A DNA stretch of 64,000 bases from Nocardia sp. NBC_01503. GTDB lineage: Bacteria > Actinomycetota > Actinomycetes > Mycobacteriales > Mycobacteriaceae. The notes under the pieces are model-generated. The model was not told where the DNA came from and made no database searches. It saw nothing but the letters and a program-made list of their open reading frames with translations. The stretch's first letter is position 1; the number at the start of each line of letters is the position of its first letter. Below are positions 31,535 through 38,261 of the stretch, in pieces. Both the position numbers and the translations under genes were made by a program. Location of the stretch: positions 7,874,001 to 7,938,000 of the forward strand of contig NZ_CP109596.1 in NCBI RefSeq assembly GCF_036327755.1. The letters run 5' to 3'.

Positions 31535-32994
31535 CGCGTCACCTCATAGTTCTCGCTGTCGAATCTCGCCGTGCGACGGCGATATTCGAAACTCCAGTTC
31601 GGATACAACCCGGCGTTGCGGCCGTCGGCGGTGGTGTAGTAGCTCTGGCATCCCCCGGTGAGCCAGACGGTCGTCGTACTGCGGTAAGCCATTTCGGCGA
31701 GGAAAGCCTGCTGGGCGCGGGGACGCACCTGCACTCGGCGGGCCCCCTTGCGGCGCAACATGGTCAGCGCATCGACGATGTAGGTGATCTGCGATTCGAT
31801 CATGAAGATAGCCGACTGGTTCCCGGCCGCCCCGAACGGGCCGAGGGTGCAGAAGAAGTTCGGGAACCCGGCCACCGCGACACCCAGATAGCTCTGCGGC
31901 TCCCTGTCGTACAGCTGGGCGATGCTGCGACCGTCGGAGCCGATGAAGCGGTCGTAAGCCGTTGGGATGGAGGTGAATCCGGTGCCGAAGACAATGGTGT
32001 CGACCGCATGCTCGGTACCATCGCGCAGCACGATCGAGTGCGGCCGGACCTCGGCGATGGCGTCGGTGATCACCTCGGTATTGGGCTTGTCCAGCGCGGG
32101 CAGATAGGCATCGGAGAAGATGGCGCGCTTACAACCGATGACATAGTCGGGCAGCAGCTTGGCCCGCAGCGCCGGATCGCGCACCTGGCGCGACAGTTGC
32201 CACCGCGCCAGCGCCTCATAGGGGTGCCGGAAGCGCTGATCGACCAGCGAGATCAGCCCGAAGCCCTCGATCGCGGAGTAGAAGCCACCGCGAATGAGCC
32301 GCTGTGCCAGTGGAATACGCTCCAGGACATAGCGTTCCAGGCCCGATGTGGCGCGGTCCAGGCGCGGCACGATCCACGGCGCGGACCGCTGGAACAGCAG
32401 CAACCTGTCCACCAGCGGCTGAATCTCCGGTACGAACTGCACCGCCGACGCGCCGGTGCCGATGACCGCGACCCGCTCACCGGTCAGATCATGCTCGTGA
32501 TCCCAGTGCAGGGAGTGGAATGTCTTGCCCTCGAAGGTATCCAAGCCGGGCAGATCCGGATACTTGGCCTCGGCGAAGACACCGGTCGCGGAGATGAGGA
32601 AGTCCGCGGTGAGCGGGCCGTCACTCGTCTCGATCCGCCAGCGGGATTCCTCCCCGTCCCAGCGCGCATCCAACAGCTCGACGCCGAAACGCATATACCG
32701 CAGCACATCATGCTCGACGGCCACGGTGCGCAGATACTCCAGAATCTCCGGCTGCCGGCCATAGGTCCTGGACCAGTTCGGATTCGGCGCGAACGAGAAG
32801 CTGTACAGATGCGAGGGCACATCGCACGCGGCGCCCGGATAGGTATTGGCCTGCCAGGTCCCACCCAGATCAGGCGCGCGCTCGAGAATGACCAGCTCCT
32901 CGAATCCGGCCTCCCGCAGCTTGATCGCCAATCCGATACCGCCGAAGCCCGCGCCGACAATGGCGATGGGCGTGTGTTCGACCACTGTGGTCAT
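31531..32994 (-). CDS. FAD-dependent Baeyer-Villiger-type monooxygenase
   Basis: A 487-residue flavoprotein monooxygenase that would insert oxygen into ketones or hydroxylate lipids, using NADPH. It has the FAD loop IVGAGFGGIGLAIKLREAG, the fingerprint FEGKTFHSLHWDHEHD (FxGxxxHxxxW) and the second Rossmann loop AVIGTGASAVQFVPEI for NADPH. The ATG at 32994 is chosen because the Rossmann strand begins nine residues later. The ferredoxin reductase gene ends 23 bases upstream. Substrate unknown; mycobacterial relatives sit in lipid or steroid oxidation operons. Confidence 0.9.
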   Translation of the reverse strand: MTTVVEHTPIAIVGAGFGGIGLAIKLREAGFEELVILERAPDLGGTWQANTYPGAACDVPSHLYSFSFAPNPNWSRTYGRQPEILEYLRTVAVEHDVLRYMRFGVELLDARWDGEESRWRIETSDGPLTADFLISATGVFAEAKYPDLPGLDTFEGKTFHSLHWDHEHDLTGERVAVIGTGASAVQFVPEIQPLVDRLLLFQRSAPWIVPRLDRATSGLERYVLERIPLAQRLIRGGFYSAIEGFGLISLVDQRFRHPYEALARWQLSRQVRDPALRAKLLPDYVIGCKRAIFSDAYLPALDKPNTEVITDAIAEVRPHSIVLRDGTEHAVDTIVFGTGFTSIPTAYDRFIGSDGRSIAQLYDREPQSYLGVAVAGFPNFFCTLGPFGAAGNQSAIFMIESQITYIVDALTMLRRKGARRVQVRPRAQQAFLAEMAYRSTTTVWLTGGCQSYYTTADGRNAGLYPNWSFEYRRRTARFDSENYEVTR

Positions 32995-33016
32995 TACCGC
33001 TGTATTCCCTTCGAGA

Positions 33017-34099
33017 TCACAGGTCGAGCACGAGCTGATCGCCCGCCGCGCGCGAGACGCACAGCAGCATGCGTCGCGCCCGTGCGGATTCGGTGAGCAG
33101 GCGATCACGATGATCGACCGCCCCGGACAGGACGCCCACCTCGCAGGAGCCGCAGAAGCCCTGCTGACAGGAGTACGAAACATCGGGCAGCGCGCGCCGG
33201 ACGGCGGCCAGCGCGGTCTCCTCGGCACCGACCCGCAGGGTGGTTCCGGTGCGCGCCAAGGTGAGATCGAACTCGCGTCCGTCCAGCACCGGCCGCGCCG
33301 AGAATCGTTCGGTATGCAGCGATCCGGTCGGATTCAGCTCGAACAGGCACCGCTGTGCGGCGGCCAGCATGGGCGGCGGACCGCAGACGTACACGGCCGC
33401 ACCGGGTTCGGCGGTGGCGAGAATGGACGCTACCTCCGGGGCACCGCACTCGTCATCGGGAAGTATTCGCGCAGACGCGATTTCGGCAGAGCCGAGCTCG
33501 TTCAGAAACGGCATGCTCGCCCGCGAGCGCCCGGTGTACACGAGTTGTCCGCGTGCGCCCGCCGCCCGCGCCATGGGCAGGATCGGCGTGATACCGATGC
33601 CGCCCGCCAGGAACAGATAGGACGGCGCGTCCACCAGCGTGAAGGCATTGCGCGGACCGCGAATTCGCAGCCGGTCCCCGACCCGCAACGCATCATGCAG
33701 CTCCGCCGACCCGGCGCCGCCGGGAATCCGGCGGACCGCGATGCGATATCGATCCCGGTCCGCCGGATCACCGCACAGCGAGTACTGCCGGTGCCGTCCC
33801 GAGGGCAGGAACACATCCACATGCGCACCGGGCCGCCAAACCGGGAGCGGCCCACCGCCCGCCCGGTACAGCGTCAGACTCACCACATCATCGGCCTCGC
33901 GGATCCGTTCTCCGACCACCACATCTATTTCGAATCCGCTGCGCCGCACCGGATTAGGACGCGACAGCACAGGCGCGGCCGGACCGCTGACGAAAAGCTT
34001 CAGGTACGCGTCCAGCACGCCGCCCAGTAGCCGGAGACCTACGGCCGGGGTGTGCGCATCCCGGCCGAAAACATGCCGGGATGCCGAGGGGGCGGTCAT
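33017..34099 (-). CDS. Phthalate dioxygenase reductase-like flavoprotein with C-terminal 2Fe-2S ferredoxin domain
   Basis: A 360-residue electron transfer protein in the order FMN/FAD domain, NAD domain, plant-type 2Fe-2S ferredoxin. Visible are RQYSLCGDP (flavin), LFLAGGIGITPILPM (NAD loop) and CGPPPMLAA, then the cluster ligands in YSCQQGFCGSC with a last cysteine in MLLCVSRA. It probably passes electrons to the upstream di-iron protein or another oxygenase. The ATG at 34099 overlaps the stop of the preceding gene by four bases. Confidence 0.88.
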   Translation of the reverse strand: MTAPSASRHVFGRDAHTPAVGLRLLGGVLDAYLKLFVSGPAAPVLSRPNPVRRSGFEIDVVVGERIREADDVVSLTLYRAGGGPLPVWRPGAHVDVFLPSGRHRQYSLCGDPADRDRYRIAVRRIPGGAGSAELHDALRVGDRLRIRGPRNAFTLVDAPSYLFLAGGIGITPILPMARAAGARGQLVYTGRSRASMPFLNELGSAEIASARILPDDECGAPEVASILATAEPGAAVYVCGPPPMLAAAQRCLFELNPTGSLHTERFSARPVLDGREFDLTLARTGTTLRVGAEETALAAVRRALPDVSYSCQQGFCGSCEVGVLSGAVDHRDRLLTESARARRMLLCVSRAAGDQLVLDL

Positions 34100-35019
34100 G
34101 AGTCGGCCCCGCGGGCAGCGGGGGAATGGGCGAGGTAGCGCAGCGCCGTATCCATCGGGCCGAGCTGCGAAGGGTGAAAGCCGGGGCGCAGATAGCGCGG
34201 GATCTCCTTGAAAAAGACTGTCCAGCTGGGGATTACGCCGCGTCGCGTCGCATTGATGAATTGCAGTCCCCAGAAACGGCCCTTGTCCGGGCTCGGATCC
34301 TTGCGGTACAGGTAGCCCGTCGAGACGATGAAGAGCGGGAGCAGGGTGGCGCTGGCCAGCAGAGCCGTACGGGCCTTGCGGGCATATCCGCCGTCCACGT
34401 GCATGTAGGCGTCGTAGACGACGCTGCGGTGCTCCACCTCCTCGGCCCCGTGCCAGCGCACCAGATCGAGCATGGTCGGGTGCATACCCTTGGACTCGAG
34501 CACATCGGCTTCCAGCAGCCATTCGCCGAGGACCGCGGTGTAATGCTCCATACCGGCGAACAGGCCGAGTCGCTCCTTGAGCCACTCCTCCCGTGCCCGG
34601 CCGGTGAGGCCGTGGTCGCCCAGAACGCGGTCGACGAGCCAGGCGATGGCACGCACGTACGAGTCGACATCGAGGCCGATATCGCGCAGGTGGTTACGTG
34701 CGCCCTCATGACTGCTGGCGTGCATGGACTCCTGGCCGACGAAGCCGGTGACCTCCTCGCGCAGCCGGTCGTCGTCGATATACGGCAGTGCCTCGGCGAG
34801 CGCCCCGGCCATGGCCCGCTCACCCTCCGGCAGCACCAGGTGCATGACGTTCACAATGTGGGTGGCCAGCACCTCACCCGGAATGTAGTGCAGCGGAACG
34901 GATTCGAAGTCGAAGTGCACATCGCGGGCGGCGATGGCATGCGCTTGCTCACGGTACTGGCGCGTCTTTGCGCCGTCCTGCTCAACCATGACCCGACGGT
35001 ACAGTGCAACAAATTCCAT
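34096..35019 (-). CDS. Predicted metal-dependent hydrolase (PF10118 type), ferritin-like di-iron candidate
   Basis: A 307-residue, mostly helical protein of the actinobacterial and proteobacterial 'metal-dependent hydrolase' group. Repeated ExxH patterns, GQESMHASSHE, GMEHYTAVL and HGAEEVEHRSVVYD, look like ligands of a di-iron four-helix bundle, which would suit an oxygenase fed by the neighbouring reductase. It is the first gene of the operon. No ribosome site is seen; start 35019 or the ATG at 34989 are possible, and the latter would leave all TetR operator sites upstream. Function is inferred from context. Confidence 0.75.
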   Translation of the reverse strand: MEFVALYRRVMVEQDGAKTRQYREQAHAIAARDVHFDFESVPLHYIPGEVLATHIVNVMHLVLPEGERAMAGALAEALPYIDDDRLREEVTGFVGQESMHASSHEGARNHLRDIGLDVDSYVRAIAWLVDRVLGDHGLTGRAREEWLKERLGLFAGMEHYTAVLGEWLLEADVLESKGMHPTMLDLVRWHGAEEVEHRSVVYDAYMHVDGGYARKARTALLASATLLPLFIVSTGYLYRKDPSPDKGRFWGLQFINATRRGVIPSWTVFFKEIPRYLRPGFHPSQLGPMDTALRYLAHSPAARGADS

Positions 35020-35059
35020 GGCAATGTTGCACGCAACAAAATCTAGTCAAATGTTGCAC
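35004..35059. promoter_or_regulatory. Multiple TetR-type operator half-sites in the divergent promoter
   Basis: GTGCAACA (35004-35011), TGTTGCAC (35025-35032) joined to GCAACA (35033-35038), and TGTTGCAC (35052-35059). They build two inverted repeats. The last covers the -35 (TTGCAC) of tetR, whose -10-like TAGCGT lies six bases before its GTG. Confidence 0.65.
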
Positions 35060-35087
35060 CACTCGTTCGATTTGCTAGCGTTGAACT

Positions 35088-35705
35088 GTGCCGACCGCGT
35101 CGAAACCCCAGTCCAGCCGTGCCACGGCCGATGACAACACCCGGATTCTCGACGCCGCCCTGCTCCAGTTCCAGCGGGTCGGAGTGAAGAAGACGACCAT
35201 CGAGGACGTCGCCCGGGAGGCGGGCGTGGATCGGGTGACCGTCTACCGCCGGATCGGCTCCCGCGACAATCTGGTGACCGCGGTCTTCAGCCGCGAGGTT
35301 GCCCTGGTCCTGGCCGAGCTGGCGCTCATTCCCGAACGACACGGGAATATCGAGGACCTCGTCACCGATATGTTCATGACGGTGCTGCAGCGCTGGCGCG
35401 CGCACCCGGTCGCCGAACGCATGCTGATGCTCGAGCCCGAACGGGTCGTCATGAAGCTCAGCGTGGACGGGGCGGATATCTTCACCATGGCGGTCGCCGC
35501 CACCGCACATGCCCTGCAACGCGCCGTCGATCGCGAACTCCTTGCTCCCGCAAGCGATCTCACCGCACGCGCCGAAATCGCCTGCCGCATCGTGCATTCA
35601 CTGATCCTGCTACCCAAAGCCGCCCTCGAGCTCGAGACCGATTCACAGCTCAGGGAATTCGCGCACCGCTACCTGCTGCCGATCATCACCGGCCTGCCCG
35701 CCTGA
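35088..35705 (+). CDS. TetR-family transcriptional regulator
   Basis: A 205-residue repressor. The N-terminal helix-turn-helix is NTRILDAALLQFQRVGVKKT TI then EDVAREAGVDRVTVYRRIG. The rest is an all-helical ligand domain of unknown specificity. It diverges from the oxidation operon (35019 to 30653) with TGTTGCAC-type half-sites in between, so it most likely represses both. The GTG start has a -10-like TAGCGT six bases upstream, so it is probably leaderless. Confidence 0.9.
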   Translation: MPTASKPQSSRATADDNTRILDAALLQFQRVGVKKTTIEDVAREAGVDRVTVYRRIGSRDNLVTAVFSREVALVLAELALIPERHGNIEDLVTDMFMTVLQRWRAHPVAERMLMLEPERVVMKLSVDGADIFTMAVAATAHALQRAVDRELLAPASDLTARAEIACRIVHSLILLPKAALELETDSQLREFAHRYLLPIITGLPA

Positions 35706-35744
35706 GCGTTCGCCCCGGTCACGGGCCCTGTTCCACCCCCGCTC

Positions 35745-35773
35745 TTGCACGGATTTCGAACGGGGCGTACGGT
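35745..35773 (+). promoter_or_regulatory. Promoter of the Rho-like gene with long C-rich leader
   Basis: TTGCAC (35745-35750), 17 bases, TACGGT (35768-35773). A leader of about 150 bases follows. Around 35809-35845 it is rich in C and T and poor in G, like a Rho-utilisation site. Confidence 0.5.
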
Positions 35774-35930
35774 GATGGAGTCGCAGTCTCGAGGATGCAG
35801 GTTGACGTCAGTCCCTCCCTCCGGATTTCTTCCCTCCCGAGTTCGAATCCAGCCTGACGGCTGTCGATCCAGCTCCTGCGCTGTCGTATAGCCGAACTCG
35901 GTTCACCATATCTTCCTCAGGAGAACCCGC

Positions 35931-37076
35931 ATGACCACCATCAATCCCGACCTCGGCCTCGAGGTCATCGAAACACTCTCTCCCGCAACGGGAATCCTCG
36001 ATATCACCGGACATACGGCGGTACTTCGCCACGGTGGATATCTGCCCGGACCGGGTGACGTCCATGTCCCGAACAATCTGATTCGCGAACACGGACTGCG
36101 CCGCGGCGATGACATCGCCGGACTGGCACAACCGAATGCCAAGGGCGGCAAGCTCGCTCCGCTCATTCGGGTCGATACGGTGAACGGACGTCCCGTCGCC
36201 GAAGCAAAATCCCGTCCGCGCTACGCGGACCTCACCCCCATCCACCCCGATGAGCGGCTGCGGCTCGAGACCACGGCGAACAAGCTCACCACCCGGGTCA
36301 CCGACCTGATCATGCCGATCGGCAAGGGGCAGCGCGCACTCATCGTCGCACCGCCCAAGGCGGGCAAAACCTCTGTGCTGCAAGCGATCGCGCACGGTAT
36401 CGCCGCCAATCACCCGGAGGCGCATCTCATGCTGGTGCTGATCGGCGAACGCCCCGAGGAGGTCACCGAATTCACCCGCGGCGTTCCCGGTGAGGTCATC
36501 GCCGCCACCTTCGACCACTCCCCCGCCCAGCAGACCGCGCTCGCGGAGCTGGCCATCGAACGCGCACAGCGCCTGGTCGAGGAGGGCCGCGACGTCGTAG
36601 TACTACTCGATTCGCTCACCCGGCTCGCCCGCGCCTACAACACTTCCGGACCCGCGTCGGGCCGCATCATGTCCGGGGGCGTGGATGCCACCGCACTGCT
36701 GCCGCCCAAGAAGTTCCTGGGTTCGGCCCGCAATATCGAGCACGGCGGATCGCTCACCATTATCGCCACCGCACTGGTCGAGACCGGTTCGCTCGCGGAT
36801 ACGGTCATCTTCGAGGAGTACAAGGGCACCGGCAATGCCGAGCTCAAACTCGACCGCGGTCTCGCAAGCCGCCACGTTTACCCGGCCGTCGATATCGCCC
36901 GGTCCAGCACCCGCCGAGACGATCTGCTGCACACCCCCGCCGAACACGCGGCTGTGAGCAAACTGCGCCGCACGCTCTCCGAACTCGATGATCAGCGCGC
37001 CCTGGACCTGATGCTGGACGGTCTGCGCAAGACCGGCGGCAATGCCGAATTCCTGCTCAATATCGCTCGCAAGTAA
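35931..37076 (+). CDS. Short Rho transcription termination factor paralogue
   Basis: A 381-residue RNA helicase-like ATPase of the Rho family. It has the N2 RNA-binding domain (GYLPGPGDVHVPNNLIREHG), Walker A APPKAGKTSV (140-149), Walker B DVVVLLDSLTRLARAYN and the Q-loop SGGVDATALLPPKKFLGSAR. Housekeeping actinobacterial Rho is usually over 600 residues with a long basic N-terminal insert and lies elsewhere, so this is a second copy. The aromatic RNP motif of classical Rho (GFGFLR) reads HTAVLR here, which suggests altered RNA contact. CAGGAG precedes the ATG. The leader is C-rich. Confidence 0.88.
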   Translation: MTTINPDLGLEVIETLSPATGILDITGHTAVLRHGGYLPGPGDVHVPNNLIREHGLRRGDDIAGLAQPNAKGGKLAPLIRVDTVNGRPVAEAKSRPRYADLTPIHPDERLRLETTANKLTTRVTDLIMPIGKGQRALIVAPPKAGKTSVLQAIAHGIAANHPEAHLMLVLIGERPEEVTEFTRGVPGEVIAATFDHSPAQQTALAELAIERAQRLVEEGRDVVVLLDSLTRLARAYNTSGPASGRIMSGGVDATALLPPKKFLGSARNIEHGGSLTIIATALVETGSLADTVIFEEYKGTGNAELKLDRGLASRHVYPAVDIARSSTRRDDLLHTPAEHAAVSKLRRTLSELDDQRALDLMLDGLRKTGGNAEFLLNIARK

Positions 37077-37079
37077 TCC

Positions 37080-37853
37080 CTAACGCGCAGTAGGCAATAC
37101 CTTCACCGCCCAGTCCGCCACCGTATTCGCCCACCCCGGTTTCAGCACAATATCGTTGTGCGCACCGCCCGGATAGATCACCAATTCCTTGGGCTCCGGA
37201 GCCGCCGCGAACAATTCGCGCCCCATCCGCACCGGCAGTAGTTCATCGGCATCCCCGTGCATGATCAGCACCGGACTCCGCAGCCCCCGAATCCGCCGCA
37301 CACTCGGATAGGCGTCGGGCACGAACATCTTCGGCAAGAACGGGTACACCGCCCGCGCCGCATCACGCAATCCCGTGAACGTCGACATGAGTATCAGCGC
37401 GGCGGGCGGATGAGCATTCGCCAACTCCAGCATGACTCCCCCGCCGAGCGATTTGCCAAGGTACACAACACGTTCCGGCTCCACCCCGGATTGCGTGAGC
37501 AGCGCCTCCCGCGCTGCTCGCGCATCCAGGTAGGTACCCCGCTCGCTGGGCCGACCGCTACTACCCCCGTACCCCCGATAATCGAAGATCAGCACATCGA
37601 ATCCGGCGGCCGCCAGCAAAGCCAGCACCGGCGACCGATCACCGATATTCCCGCCATTCCCGTGTGCGAACAGTATGTGCCCCAACGGTTTCCCCACGGC
37701 CCGCACAAACCAGGCGTTAATACTCTCCCCGTCCGCCGTCCGCAACGACAGATCTTCGAACGGCACCCCGAACTGTTCCGGAGTCGCATACACCCGCCGA
37801 TCCCCCGGAACGTAGGTCAGCACATTGAGAATCGTCTCCGCCGGATGCCGCAT
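37080..37853 (-). CDS. Alpha/beta hydrolase, ABHD13/YfhR-like
   Basis: A 257-residue serine hydrolase. Oxyanion region HILFAHGNGGN, nucleophile elbow GKSLGGG, acid in LIMHGDADELLP and His in PGGAHNDIVL are all visible, so the catalytic triad is complete. It has no clear signal peptide; a mildly hydrophobic N-terminus could sit at the membrane. Its end converges with the Rho-like gene, only three bases apart. Esterase or thioesterase activity is likely and the substrate is unknown. Confidence 0.88.
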   Translation of the reverse strand: MRHPAETILNVLTYVPGDRRVYATPEQFGVPFEDLSLRTADGESINAWFVRAVGKPLGHILFAHGNGGNIGDRSPVLALLAAAGFDVLIFDYRGYGGSSGRPSERGTYLDARAAREALLTQSGVEPERVVYLGKSLGGGVMLELANAHPPAALILMSTFTGLRDAARAVYPFLPKMFVPDAYPSVRRIRGLRSPVLIMHGDADELLPVRMGRELFAAAPEPKELVIYPGGAHNDIVLKPGWANTVADWAVKVLPTAR

Positions 37854-38009
37854 ACACCCTTCTTACCCGACCGCAAGGTAGTGAAAAACCCGCCCCGCCA
37901 AAGCAACCCGCAGCAATCCTGCCAGCCAGTATGGTGATGGCACCTCATCCCGAGGGGGGTGGCGACTTGGCCTGGTCCTCGTCGCCCCACCAGGGAGGAG
38001 GTGATGGGA

Positions 38010-38129
38010 ATGGGGAAACACTCCCTGAAGAAGCAGGAAACCCCGAACAACTGGGCATGGGTTGCTGTAGCCGCTGCCGCAGTCGCCGGGGTCCTGTGCC
38101 TGATCCGACTGATCAGTCGGGCTAGGTAG
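38010..38129 (+). CDS. Small single-pass membrane peptide (39 aa)
   Basis: MGKHSLKKQETPNNWAWVAV... then an Ala/Val-rich helix of about 18 residues and a basic end RLISRAR. The layout is a charged head, one membrane helix and a positive tail. AGGAGG lies eight bases before this ATG; an in-frame ATG two codons earlier is too close to it. It is in the gap between the hydrolase and pheT, reading toward pheT. Function unknown. Confidence 0.5.
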   Translation: MGKHSLKKQETPNNWAWVAVAAAAVAGVLCLIRLISRAR

Positions 38130-38204
38130 CCCATTCGGGTGGGGCGCTGTTACAGCAGCGCTCCATCCTCTCAGCCATCACCAAGGTGATTCACTCATGC
38201 TACG

Positions 38205-38261
38205 TGAGACTCTCCTAGCGTGCTAGCAAACTAGCTAGCTGACATGCATGCTAGCTAGCTA
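38205..38261. repeat. CTAG-rich palindromic stretch after pheT
   Basis: Six CTAG tetranucleotides within 38215-38258, a motif that is normally rare. CTAGCTAGC (38231-38239) and GCTAGCTAG (38250-38258) form a 9-bp hairpin three bases after the pheT stop, followed on the minus strand by TTTG, so it may act as the pheST terminator. Confidence 0.55.

Noticed and set aside
33017..34585. Reductase start far upstream giving 522 codons
   Set aside because: The extra part overlaps the di-iron protein gene in another frame; the ATG at 34099 gives the usual length and an ATGA overlap.
35775..35891. 38-codon frame in the Rho-like leader, considered as a leader peptide
   Set aside because: Its ATG lies one base after the -10 box, before the likely transcript start, so it is not on the mRNA.
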